Positions 1 through 12,073 of a stretch of DNA of 64,000 nucleotides are shown here, in pieces. A program made the translations under genes and the position numbers. The stretch is from contig NW_013651882.1 of the NCBI RefSeq assembly GCF_000499385.1, forward strand, positions 31,692 to 95,691, read 5' to 3'. How positions within the stretch are numbered: the stretch's first letter is position 1; the number at the start of each line of letters is the position of its first letter. Source of the stretch: Eimeria necatrix. Taxonomy: Eukaryota > Apicomplexa > Conoidasida > Eucoccidiorida > Eimeriidae. The notes under the pieces were generated by a model. It saw nothing but the letters and a program-made list of their open reading frames with translations, was not told the DNA's origin and made no database searches.

Positions 1-2287
1 ATGTACACTCCCTTCTGCTCTAGCCCGAATGGCGTGAGCCTGAGGGGAAGTGTCATTTTTGCCGTCTTCTGTGGATTCAGGTGCAAAAGGCTGAAATGCT
101 TGGGCTAGAAAGAGAGACGCAGAAACAAATATGCGGCAGTATGCAAGAACACGGGAAGATACAAAGACAAATTGCCCTTCTTCTTGCTTAGATACTGCAT
201 TACTCCTGTCCAGTCAGTAGAGCTCTGCTCCCCCTAACCATTGAGCGACGCGTATTCACATTGTCCTATTGACGGCGTCTTCTGCTGTAATTGGGACAGC
301 TTCCAGTGGATTCCTTCCATGTGTTGTATGGCCGCTTCTGTTGTGCTGCTGAGAGCGGTAATGCGGCTGATGCTGCTCGGGCAGCTGCATTGGTGTGGTT
401 TAGTGGAAAATTGCCGCCCTACCCTTGTCCAAGCCCCCCTGAAGGGTCGAAGTAGTGGTAGGGTCAATCTTGCCACTATTAACCTCAAGAACTCACATCC
501 TTGCTGTGGCTACCGAGGAAGCGGGGCGAATCACTGCAGTCCATGAATGGCTTTTGCGTTAGGAGCCGGATCCCTCCACCTTCTGTGGCAGGGATACGGC
601 TAGAAACAGCCGCAGCCAAGTCGTATATTTCCCTAAAGGGCACGGCTTCTGATATAGTGTAGGGTGGGAAAGTGCAGAAATGCAGAGGTGCAAGACTGTT
701 GGGAGGCACTGCCGGCCGCTGGCCGCTGTGAAAAATGGCTGCAGCACCTTGCTGCTCTGGGGCATGCCTGTGGAATACTGCTTAATATGGACCTTCCTGT
801 TGTTGTTAGCTTTATTTTTGTGTGCTGTACGGAGAGTTGCTAGCTTTTCGGCGGAAGTTCTCCACAACGATATCGAACACGTTGAACTGGTCAGCAGTGT
901 CCGTTTAGTAATAAGGGCGTGTCCAAGCATTTCAGCGCACGAAACACATCACTGACTCGAAAAATAAAGTCCATAACGAGCACCAATACATATTTCAAAG
1001 TATCTGCGTGAGAAACGGGGGAACGGTTGTAAACGAAAACATTTGGGAGGCGTTTGAGGTCTACGGACAGGGGTTTTGTTATTTCAATGCGGCAGCACCA
1101 TCAGGGTCCACATTTTCTCGTGTCCATCACACTTGATCACGTATATGTGGCAGTTATGTGGTACTAAAACTTTGTCGGAGTGGAACTTTTAGCTAATGCC
1201 ACTGCCAGCGGCAACCACCGGCCGAACAGAAGCTCTGGAGGAGGGGCTGCTAAATAGGCGCAGATCTAGTCCCATCCCTAACATTAAAGGGCAGAGTCCG
1301 AAACTGAGCTTGCACTCGTAGGGGACAGAAGGGGTGTACAGCGTTCCTAAGCATTGGCGTCATCTGGCAGCTGCTTCATGAGAAGAGTGAGGCAAGGAGC
1401 AGTTGCTGTTTGTGTTCCTGTGTGAAACTCAGACTAATTCGCCTCTATTTTCTGCTATAGCAAGCACCTGCAATGCGTTGCAGAGAAACATCAACGGCAG
1501 TACAGAAACAAGTGGCAACTGACCGCGCTGGAGGTTCTTTGGTGTGCGGACGTGCGTACCTCTTCTGTCCCATACTGATGTAAGCGCACGAGATTTTCCC
1601 CCAACGAAATGGTTGACACTGAATAGGCGCCATTTCATGAGCTTCTCCTCCTACACTTTGGTCTGTCCGACGGTTGCCGCAAGCAGTGCTTCTGCCAGCA
1701 GCAACCAGCCTGCTTCTCAACGGACGCCACTTTAGGCTCACCATAGCGCACCTTGGTTACAAAATATCGGTTCTTCCCTAGATTCTATTACAATTTTCTA
1801 GCTGAAGCGATGCTCATTGCATCCGGGACGCGTTTTTCAGATCCCTCAGCATCAAGAATATGTTCGTGCTTTGAGGGCAGCCTATTGTAGGGCATAGTGT
1901 TACACTTCTTTGGGCTTCACCGTAAGCATAGCAGCCATTTGGACCCTTGGGAATGTGTTCATGTATATGTTTAATATGTATATATGTATGTGCCGTTTGT
2001 ATGTGCAGTGTATGCATAAATGCACCTGAGATTTAAATCGCTGCAGGGCCTCAACCTAGGACAGCAGCAGCAGCGCGCACTGCAGGTTTCTTCGCTGCTG
2101 TTTTTGCTGTTCTGTTGTCTTTTACGGCCGTGGTTGCAGATACTTTCGAGTCCGTTATGGATCTGATGAAATACCAGCTGCTGCTGACCTCCAAATAACC
2201 GAGCAGGGGCCGCCGGTGCTGCAGCCCCTCATTGCGCTGATGCGATTCACTTCTCCATAAAATGCAATTATTGAAGATAAAGGACAC

Positions 2288-2698
2288 TTAGCTAGAAAAG
2301 CAACCGTGTTTCAGTGCGTCAGCAGCCTCCAGTAGCCGGTTGTATCCAAAGAAGCATCGTCCAGGGCCTCTAAATCCTTCACGGTTAAACGCTAAGCCGT
2401 GGATCCGAAGTCTTCGTACATTTACTGCGTGATTCGCCGTAGTTAGGCGTAGCCCATCACCAGCAAACAGCCCAACGCCTGAAACACCAAACGTAATACA
2501 CGCATGAAAGCAACGGTAATGGTGAAGCCTCCTTTTATGGCACAGGGTTGACAGGGGAACGGTGACAGCAACAGTGGCAACAGCCACAAAAAGCAGCATC
2601 AACGACAGCGACTCCACAAGCAACTTTGCCAGAAGCAGCGAAATGAGTAACAAAAATACCGCCAGCAGCAAGCCGTGTACTCTGACAAGCTTCTCCAC
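2288..2698 (-). CDS. weak hypothetical frame with hydrophobic N-terminus
   Basis: This is an open frame of about 136 codons whose first 50 residues are strongly hydrophobic, rich in leucine and valine, and could be a signal anchor. A possible 3' splice site (TTTCAG) inside the frame, just before a segment beginning GVGLFAGDG, means the second half could instead be a terminal exon of about 65 residues. The frame overlaps leucine- or alanine-coding CAG/CTG-rich DNA, which commonly opens spurious frames. The initiation codon, partner exons and homology are all unproven. I do not recognise the protein. Confidence 0.15.
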   Translation of the reverse strand: MEKLVRVHGLLLAVFLLLISLLLAKLLVESLSLMLLFVAVATVAVTVPLSTLCHKRRLHHYRCFHACITFGVSGVGLFAGDGLRLTTANHAVNVRRLRIHGLAFNREGFRGPGRCFFGYNRLLEAADALKHGCFSS

Positions 2699-4963
2699 AT
2701 GCTATTTCTGCAACTGCCAGCTCCAGCAGTAGAACGACAAAGCAGTTGCAGACTCAACAGCAGTAGAAGCAGCAGCGTGCCCCCTTTATTTAACCAGCTA
2801 CTAGCAGCATCCAGCGTCACGTGCCACGCCGACGGGAGGAGTTCCGGCAGTGCCACCCTGCTTCCGGTCTCACTGTAGTGTGTAGTGCGGAAATGTGTCG
2901 CCGCAGATTTATCTGTCTAAGCAGCAGCAATGCCGCCATTATCTGCAGAAGAACCAGCAGCAGTTCTATGTGTTTACCGCTGCGGCTCACCTTCCCATTA
3001 GTCTTCGTGGTGCTGATTTTGTGCGAACCACTTTTTGGTTGCATTCGTTTTGTTCGGCTGAATCAGTTGCAGTCGTCGCTTTCTGTTCTGTAACCTGCAT
3101 CTACGTGCTGTCCAACTGACAGATCAGCCTCCAGTTTGGAAGCTTAGCCGAGTACTACGTTAGTTAATATGCTCCAGTAGTTGGGTGGAGGGGTGGGTTG
3201 CTGAAGAGACGCCTTTGCGGGCTAGTTGCTGAGGTGTGTGGCTGTTCAGTTAAGCTCATTCTGCTCACCCATTTATAAAGTGGACAAGCTAGTTAGGGCA
3301 GATGCGAAAGCATTTGTACAAAAATTGACCAAACTGACCAAACTATTCGTTTACTTATTATTTGGCTTTTTTATGGGTGCTACTTTATTCGCCTGTTCGA
3401 AAACCGATCAAAGTAATCGTTTGTTTACTTATTTGGCTTCTATAGGGGTGCAGCTTTATTCATATCTTCGGTTAGTCTATCCACTTCTGTATTTGCGTGT
3501 ATACACGGGTACCTGTCAATGTGTGTACTTGTCTACACAACTAGTTAGACCGCCTAAATTGGCTCTCCAGTCAGTCAGACCTTTCATTTCTTATTTTCTC
3601 ATGATTTATCTACTAGTTTTGATTCAACTTTAATTATGACTGCTGCAGTCCTCATCTTTCCGTCGATTTCTTGCGTTTCTACGCTTACATGCGTATATAC
3701 GTAAATACGTATGTTTACGTATACATCGCATTATCGCATTACGTATCTACATGGAGTTAACCTTAAAGAGCTATTGTTTTCATGTCATCACTGAGCCTAT
3801 TAATTGCATTCTTACTTGTTACTTCCTTTGTTTCTTTTTAGTTTCATGTATTGCTGCATGCTTGTCCTCTGCGCAATCACATCTCTACGAGCACCTTTGT
3901 GTGCCGTGTGTATTGAGATTCGGTTAGTTTCTGCGAGCTATCTTCTTTCCCGCATAAACGTATCCCTCGTACTTTGTCTCCATTTGGTGCTTCAAAATTA
4001 GTTCCATTTAAAGCGGTTCTTCTTCCTGTGAGATGATTAATGCATCCAAATTAGTCCAAAGCCGAAATCCCTTATTCCCGAAGCGAAAAGCAGCACTGCA
4101 CGTAGCGGCACGTGTGAATTATTGGTCCGTTTCTTCATGACTGATCCCCTCTTGATTGTCTGAGTAGATTTTGCCCATTTTTACTACTCATATACCATTA
4201 ATAGATTTGATGTTTGGTTTGTTGCGTGCTATGGCGTTTTACTGTGTCTACTGCAATGAGCAATATCCTTTGGGGGCCCATCCTAAGTAATGCCTTGTGT
4301 TTCATACTCACTCTGTTGATAAAACGGTGCACGCAATCATTATCCGGCTTTAGAGGGAGATGCAGCCTTCTCAGGTACAATCGAGATGCACAGCCTTATA
4401 TGTAGCACTTCGGGCTACAACACGACTTCCTCGCCTTTCTATTTCATCTCTTTAGCCACTAGCCTTTCTTCAAATAGCTTTCTAGGCATCAAGTTGATAT
4501 TTCATCACTAATAACAAGCTCACTGCAAGCTGATGAAACCTCACAAAAGAAGTCCGTGCGGCGCCACCTTAACACCTCGAATATGTCCCAAGGAAGATAC
4601 CGTCGCCGCAGTACGAACGCCATAGTTTGAGGTGAGAAGTAACTACATTTCAGCAAACTCTGCAGAGATCCCAGTTAAGCACGCACCAGGACTGTTGCAG
4701 TTCCTCGGGCAAATGCCAACAGATTACAGGAAAGCTGACACGTAGTCTACTGCAACTTGAGAAAAGTAACAGACATAAAACATTCTGTGACTTACACCGC
4801 TAGAGTTACGATCTCCCACGTGGCCTGTTCCACAGCGAACCAAGAGAAACATGTGTTGAAGGCACGTTCATCTCAGGCACGCCGAGACAGTACGAGGACG
4901 CGCAGTGTTCCAAGTTAGAGTTCAATGCGCTTCTTGCTACTGAAATCTGTTTAGCTGATATTC

Positions 4964-5482
4964 ATGCTGCACAGTCTGTCCACAATTCAGCAGTCGGTCC
5001 CAATGCGGGAACCGTACCCGCTTGTGTTTGCTGGCAGGGCTACAGCACTTCAAGCGGTCTTTTGCCCACCAAGATTTCCTCCAATTTCATCTAAGAACCG
5101 CCTTCGAATGACTGTATTGCTGAGTTGCATCATATCTGGTGGTTATTCAGGGTTAGCAGTGCAAGTTACCGTGTACATGCCAGTTATGAGGAGGGTCAGA
5201 TGGGTGAGAGAGCTGCAGCGTTGCAAATGCATAGAAATGAAAGACGAGCTTCGCTACTGGTCTGGCACGGGGCGACAGTTTTGTGACCATGCAAGAAATT
5301 ATCTTCACAATGATTGGCCTTTCTGGGTGCTTTTTTGGAATGGCCACTTTCAGTTTGCGGCTCATGCGACTTCCCTTTGTGGCTCCCTTGGTTATGAACC
5401 TGTCTTCCGTGCTCGTTTAGTGTCCAGTGCCTCTGGGCGCATTCCTACCGTCATTTATCATGAACATCGCCAGTGTTTCTGA
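4964..5482 (+). CDS. weak hypothetical frame, 172 codons
   Basis: This frame starts with ATG and runs 172 codons without a stop. That is longer than most random frames in this stretch but not long enough to be convincing by itself. It has no clear signal peptide, repeat, domain or splice-linked partner exon. Composition is unremarkable, with scattered cysteine and tryptophan. It could be a single-exon gene, a fragment of a spliced gene, or chance. Confidence 0.15.
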   Translation: MLHSLSTIQQSVPMREPYPLVFAGRATALQAVFCPPRFPPISSKNRLRMTVLLSCIISGGYSGLAVQVTVYMPVMRRVRWVRELQRCKCIEMKDELRYWSGTGRQFCDHARNYLHNDWPFWVLFWNGHFQFAAHATSLCGSLGYEPVFRARLVSSASGRIPTVIYHEHRQCF

Positions 5483-6865
5483 AATTTTTTTTAAACTTGA
5501 GGATGTGTAGCGTTAGCCTTCGAGCAGGTATAGTCGACTGGCCAAGCCCTGCGAGCTGCCTGCCCCTCTGGGACGCTTATGCTGGTTATATGCTGGTTCG
5601 CACAACCATTAGCGTGCTTAGTGCAAATAAATGTTACTACACCATTTTTTTGAACATTGAACTTGAAAAAGTGGTGCATGAACGCAGCGCCACAAGTTGG
5701 TAGCTCAGAACCGCACATGATCTGTGGGCGGCAGTGTGCGGAGGCTAGGAGGGGGATTCCTGGATGCCTGCCTCTTTCTTTGCATGATCCTAACAGCGTT
5801 TGAAATTTTCATTTCTGATGACCAAGCGAAGGGGTCTGCTTTCTAACTCCACAAACCTCGGCAGCCGTCACGTTGGAACAACTAGTGGCGACTGCGCAAC
5901 GTAGCTTAGTAGCTTCCTGAAGGCAAGCTGCCTGTGGTACTGTAGTGCAAGTGATGCACTGTACTGCTGAACATTAGGTCAGAGCTTCAGAAAAATGTCG
6001 TGAGACGTAACGCATATTGGACCATAGGCGTTGGCTCCATGCATCGAGACAAACAATGCTGAAGGCCTTATAGCGTGCACATGCGTGCCTTCAGGTACTT
6101 CTAGAGCTTGTTAAGGAGTGAAGAAGTGAAACGGAGAATTAATTCTAACCTCCTTTCGGTAGTAGAGTGGGTCGCTTTACTATGTGATCTATAGACGTCG
6201 GCTACCCGGTGATCTTGCAATCTGAGAATCCCGCATGTCCTTTACAGGTTTCCAGATGTGAGGACAAAACGATCGAGTTTGCCGCACTTTTCCCTCGTCA
6301 GGTTCGTTTCTTCAACTTTACAGATGAAAAGTGCCTTAGTACTAAAGCTTGAAAATTGCACAGTCTAGATTACCCGCCTCACCTCGAACGGGGGAAAGAG
6401 CAAGCTGGAAGAACATTCCGTGTTGAACTGTTCTGTAACGTGTGGCAAAAGAAATATGATATGGCATCTATGCCATTCACAAGTGGTTGGGATCCCTGGC
6501 TACATTTTCAAGGGGGAGTTGTATCCTTGGGGAACAACCAAAGAAGCCAACGGTCTATGGCGAGTGGCAGCCTCTGCTTCGTGTCATTCATTACACGGGG
6601 GGTGCTAAAGAGACTGAACACCTACAAAGTATGAATTCAAAGCTCGCAACAATTTTGGATCCTGCTCTTTGGTTGCGGTGCGGGAGTATTTTACTCCTCT
6701 CCCAGGACGAGCAAGGTGAACCATGGCAGGATCTGATCAACACTGTTTCTCCGTCCTTCGCAAACTGGTCCTGTTTTAATCCCGGAGGCTACGTTTTTTC
6801 CTTTAGTACCTGAAAGACCAACACAACATTTCAACATGTGCTAAGACCGTTCACTGGTAGCGCCA

Positions 6866-8924
6866 ATGCCAAGCTCTAAATCAGGGATCACCCAGCAGCC
6901 CAGCATGGAGCTGCTGTATGTAACACCTTCCCAAAACTCTGCTCCACCATCTGGCATCGGCGCACTGAACACTAAAAATGAAAAGTCCAGATTATGGCCC
7001 ATTCAAGGAGCTAATCGCTCCCCCAAGGTCCTGCAGATGCTCGCGGCACTTACAGCTTTGGTCTTGGCAGTGCATTGGTGCATTCTCCAGAAAAACAACC
7101 TTGCCAGCACAAATGTACTAATTCGCAGACTGGCCAGTGGTGAAAAGGAATACAATCAAGAGGAAAGGGCAGGTAGGGCTGGCATAGATGCCTGCGAGAC
7201 GCTCTACACTGCAGCGGGCTCACAGGAGTTCGGTACTTCTGAGACTTCACCCGCAGCTCAACAAGTGTCAAGGAGAATGCTCAATGAAGAGCCAGAAAGA
7301 AAAAGAATGAAACAAAGCGAGGATTCCAATGCGGATCGAGACAGCACAACAGTTCGCAGCGTGGCAGCGAAAGCTAATGAATCGGCAATTTACTCTATGG
7401 AGGGTTTAAAGGCAACACCGCCCCCGCCAAGAGACACAATTACGGATTCATCTTCCCCCCGCAGTGAGAAGGCCGCTGATAGAAAGCGACGAAACTCCGG
7501 GTCATTTGCGACGACCAGCGGCTTTGCAGTGACTAAACAGGAGTCTGATGGCAATTCGGACCTTTCTAACAAACATTGTATCAAAAGAATAGCTCTAATC
7601 AGCACATTACGCGGAAAGCTTAGTCACTCTCTACAACATCGCAAGACTTCAGCGCCTGCAGCCAGTAATTTCACTTCGGCAGTGCGAGGTCCAACCCGTC
7701 TACTTCCCATTGAACCCAAAGGCAATGGTATTCCTAGAGCACCGATCCCGCAACGACAAAAGCCACTTAAAGTTGCAAAAGCTGTATGTGGGCAGGTCTG
7801 CGGGAAAAATTCTGCAGGTGTATCGCAGTTGTACGATGAACAGCAGGGTACCTCGGCAAATCAAGCCCCGTTCGTTTCACGTGAAAGCATGTTGAAGCTT
7901 TCAGCGCCTTCTACTTCTAAGAGAAGACCAGAACGTCATTGCAGTTCGCAGCGCACTAAAGCCAAGCAAGCTAAGCTCCTACCCAAGGTGAGTGCGAACA
8001 AATTTCGCCACTGCAGCCTTGCTTCTGCAACACTTGTGCGTTTCAGAAGCATGCAGCGCTGCGTCTCCAGGCTGTGTACACTGTTTTTGTCGTTGCGTTC
8101 TATCATGTCGTTTTTGCTGATTCTCTCCTTTGCCCAAGGATGCACTGGGAATTTTGTTCGTTCCTTTTCCAGAACAAAGCATGCTTCTTGTATTCTGCTT
8201 GAAGAATGGCTGTTCTTTGCCTTTCTGTTGTCCGTGTCAGCCCAGCCCATCACTCACTGGCAAGACTCTGCCGGAAACCGCGAGTGCCCTGGAACATCAA
8301 GAGCCTGCTTACGAGAAGCATCCGTTCTACCGGCTGCCAATTGCCGGTCCAGCGGAGGAAATCGAGCCATTTGACACGGATTTCGCTCTAACAGTTGCTG
8401 CACCAGCCGCTGGGGCTGCTGCGAAGCTTGACCCTATTCGACAGTTATTTCTAAAACCGCAGCTCTCTGGAAAAGATATGCAAGAACTTGTACGTCATGG
8501 TGAACAGCTGACGGCATATGCTCAAAAGTACTTGACGAAAAACATCTCATTGAAATCAAATTGGCGACTCTCGGAATCAATGGCTCGTCGCTTCCTTGTG
8601 GCAGATGCATTGTGGTGCGTTTGTAACATTGTAGGCCCTGCAATGCACAGAGAGCAATGGTGGAATCAAATTTTAGACAAGATTTCAGGCCATGAAGCTT
8701 TAGTGGATCACGTAAATTCGCTGAGTAGCCCTTATGGGCCTACGTTTTTAGCTCGAGTTGTTGCTGCTTTGGAACAATACAAGAGAGGCAACCGGCCATC
8801 GCCGAGAGAGGTTGTAGAGTTGAAAATGCGAATACTTCGTCTTCCGTGCGTCACCGATGAGTTTAGAAGACCTAGCTGGGACCCCTGGAGAAGTGACGAC
8901 AAACAGTTCAGAGACATTTCTTGA
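6866..8924 (+). CDS. family copy 1: TM + RRLA motif + conserved C-terminal domain
   Basis: Two exons, 6866-7987 and 8241-8924, join in phase 0 to give about 601 residues. The intron runs from GTGAGT to TGTCAG. Residues 1-55 are polar and include LLYVTPS, which matches PLYLTPS in copy 3. A hydrophobic segment lies at about 56-74, followed by HWCILQKNN and then RRLA at 87-90. Residues of about 95-370 are low-complexity, charged and serine-rich, probably disordered. From about residue 401 (HPFYRLP) to the end is the domain shared by all four copies, with RRFLVADALW, GPAM, a WW pair and WDPWR near the C-terminus. The ATG at 6866 fits the MPS-type start of copy 3. No known catalytic motif is seen. 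RRLA after a recessed hydrophobic segment resembles the coccidian TEXEL export motif, so a secreted or exported role is inferred, not shown. The next copy lies 3.1 kb downstream on the same strand. Confidence 0.85.
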
Positions 8925-11900
8925 CTCCGTGGTTTGACCGCGGGGTCTCATTTGAGTCCTGTTGAAATACATTTTTTGAGGTTGACGCAAATTGCAAAAT
9001 GTGCAGGAGTCTGCTACGAGCTTTCATACTTATGAAGGGCAGGGTGCTCATGGGCTTACTTAGCGGAAAGTTCGTGATTTTATAGCGCCTTCACTAATAG
9101 AGGGGATTTCCAATACATTTGGACGCCAGAGGTTCACATAGGTGGTTGATAGACTCTTGCCTTATCGCATTTAAATGAAGAACCCAAGCATCAAACTAAG
9201 CATAAGGTCATTGCAGTGCTTTTGCCGAGATTCAGCCTGAAAAGCGCCCACGTAAACATAACTGGGACACAGTCCTTTGCTCACAATTCTGCAACGTAAC
9301 CGAGCGGCTGCTTTGCTACCCTTAGCTGTTCGCTGGAAAACAAGCCACGTCGAGGCAAAGGAACGTGGAATAACTGACACGGTGATAGGTATCTTGCGGT
9401 TCGGGCTCGTGCGCTAGCGTGGTCAGTAGAACTAATGTGAGATGGCGTCTAAATGCCAATAGCAAACTGTAGCCATTGGAAACGCCTCAATTTAGCACGG
9501 AAAATTGCCAGGATCCTACTTTCTTAGCACTGCAGAGATGGCAAGGAGGAGGGAAGAGGACAGTGGTGCCATAAAAAAAGGCACCGTTAGAGGTCAGAAA
9601 TTGGTCACCTATGTAAGACCCCATGGGCCACGAGGATCTAGGCAGTGCCCACGAGTGCGTGAAGCAGGGCTGCATGCACGCAAAAGAAGCGTCTGATGCA
9701 ATATATTATAGGCATTAATGTTTGATCAAGGGTTTGGTTATTTAGTCTTAGTCACCGCCGTGAATAGGCTACAACTCATCGAAGCAGGGGTTGTGTGGGC
9801 GGTTGAAGCCTACGTGCTCTGTCTCATAGACCTGCCACGTCTTCGTGCATCAACCGAAGTCCAGCAAGCACCAGGCTCACTACAGACGCATTTCAACGCA
9901 ATATTCGGGCTCCACTTGTCCTCCGTATGCATGGTTCGCATTTGCGGCTGCAACACTAGCCTGTCCTCAGATCCGTAAGCATGGTTCGCATTTGCGGCTG
10001 CAACACTAGCCTAGGAACAATGCCTCCATAGGTCTTCTCGAATATTAATCTCCAGTAGCCTGAAGAATTGCTCCTTGCACCAATCGTCTCCAGACGTTGC
10101 TTCCCCAGCCAAGGCCCACACGGCAGATCCATTTTGGTCTTCTCAGGGGTCTTGCATAGCACCAGCTATGGACTTAGTTCCCCCTGACTCGCATATAAAA
10201 GTGTAGTGCAAGGACGTAGCGCTACTTTGTCCTAGGCACCTCAGGACGTTTCCCAAAGTCACAATGGTGAGCTTTAGAGGGCTCTGGGCTGTTACGTTCT
10301 AGTCTAGAGGCTCCATAAGCATACTAGACCGCTTTCGCAAGTGGCTCACACGCATAGTACAAGTTGAACACAATCCATTTCTAGCTAAAGATTGTTTTAG
10401 GAATTGTGGAGTAGCACAGCCTAATACTTGGCGTGTGCCGCCAATGGATAGCCTCCATAGAAATCTTAGCTCGAGACATCCCAAATGGTGAGCTGCTTCT
10501 TCCATACAAATTTAAACTTGGTTGTTAGCTGAGTCCTATAGTATGAGCACGCAGGAGTAATGAAAAGGCAGGGTACGAGCACGCGAGAGTAGTGAAGGCG
10601 CCGGGTTTATCATGAAGAGTCAACTCTGAAACGTGAAGTGTGCATTAGAACCACTCTCGGTGCGGCTCCTCCGATTGCCGCAGCTGCTAAACACCAAAAA
10701 TCTCTAAATACTCAACTCTGAATGTATAGTTTACAATATGCGTGTCCCTAGTCAGCACGCTCCCTGCATGAGCAAGTTTTATCTGGCGGCAGCATTAAAA
10801 CGCGTGTTTATCCCTCACGGCAGATTTCTCTTTGCATACTCCACTCTCACTTTAGGCAAGCTGAAGCAAAATCACGTTAATAAAACTGCGTTATCAAGTA
10901 TGAAGCTTTTGTAATGTATCTACAAGGTGGCTTTGAAGGGCTTGATGGTGTCGACGGCTCCTCACATAGTGTTAAGAGGGGCACTACAACTGGGCATAGA
11001 AGCAACGCTAAATAGGCTGAAAAAGAATTGAATACGACCCAGACACAAATTAAAATGGTTCTTTTGTAGATAGATTAAGCCTTAAGACTCCGTAGAGTCT
11101 GTACGCCGAACAGGACGATCTGTGTCTACGCCACCAGTGATCTAATGGCTCAGCGCGGTAGCAGAGAGCGGCGGCGGTTCAATTTCAGCGATCACAGGAA
11201 CTCATCGCAACATTATATTTTATTTAGTCTTAAGTTACGCTCTGGAAGCAATTCGTGGTCTAGGATAGGACTAGGGCCTGAGTAAAATCGATGCGGGCGC
11301 ACGTAGCAGGGCTCGACGCACTGACCGTCACGCACTAAGCTGCTTTAGACACGAACACTTGGCCTTTTCAAACAACCAAAATTTCATTCAGTCTTAGTTT
11401 TTATTTTTTTGTGGCGTTCACATTGGAAGAGAATGTGCCATTGCATGTATTTCGCACCTTTGTCTACCCAAGCTCCCAAGACCCCTGCCTGAAATTGCAA
11501 CGCAGCAACTAGCAACCGCAGGTCCACTACAAGCATACACTGCTTAGAACATGAACTTTTGACCGTTCTATTGCATTTTGGTGAACAGTTTAGGCAGTTT
11601 CTGCCCATGTGCGCCATTCTAAATGTTAACGGCCATGTAGTAGTGGCTTGAGCCGCCTATTGCATTTCGTCGCTCATTACAGAATGCAAACAACGTAAGC
11701 TTGACTTTTTTCCTCCTGATTATGGTGACGCGGGACTTATCAGGAGATAATGGTCCAAATGACAAATTTTCGTTGCTGCAATCTCGTCGACGTGCTGGAA
11801 TGTGACAGAGAGGCAACATATTCATGAAGACGCTGAGCTCACCAGTTTTTCTTCTCACACTGGCATCTATATATCTTTCCCACCTGTCTCTAAGGCGCGG

Positions 11901-12073
11901 GGATTTTTTTAAATGAGATTTCTTTGACAGTGTTCGCTTCAGTAGGTGCAGCGTTGCCAGTCAGTCCTGCCCTTACTCACTGAATCGGCTTTCGGGTCAC
12001 TGTCCCATCCTGCCAAATCTAGTAAAGCTGAGGAATTTCAATTTGTGTCGACTGCCCCTTCCGATATTGTCAA
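8925..12073. other. intergenic, no gene seen
   Basis: No convincing coding exon is visible between family copies 1 and 2. The stretch holds a short direct duplication at 9922-10012 and a 59-nt tRNA-like fold-back at 11137-11195 that lacks an anticodon arm. All open frames are short and unconnected. The promoter of copy 2 presumably lies at the right end, but no element can be named. Confidence 0.5.
9922..10012. repeat. 41-bp direct duplication, 50-bp period
   Basis: The segment 9922-9962 recurs at 9972-10012 with one mismatch. The shared core of 34 bases begins GCATGGTTCGCATTTG and ends with AACACTAGCCT. The nine bases between the copies differ. The near-identity suggests a recent local duplication in non-coding DNA. 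No function is evident. Confidence 0.9.

Larger units (their letters stand above)
1..6865. other. gene-poor region, no convincing gene
   Basis: No open frame here shows recognisable domains, splice-linked exons or family similarity. Scattered short frames (for example 2288-2698 minus and 4964-5482 plus) are described separately as weak candidates. The stretch at 3300-3760 is T-rich, with an imperfect internal duplication around 3345-3395 and 3417-3465, and a run of TACGTA-like palindromic words near 3690-3745. A TG/TA-rich patch lies at 1955-2015. I see no tRNA, rRNA or promoter that I can support. Confidence 0.5.

Noticed and set aside
11137..11195. tRNA-like segment: GTGATC pairs with GATCAC, with TGGCTCAGC..GGTAGC and GGTTCAATTTC boxes
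   Set aside because: At 59 nt it lacks an anticodon arm and the T-stem does not pair. It is at best a degenerate tRNA-derived relic or chance similarity to A and B boxes.
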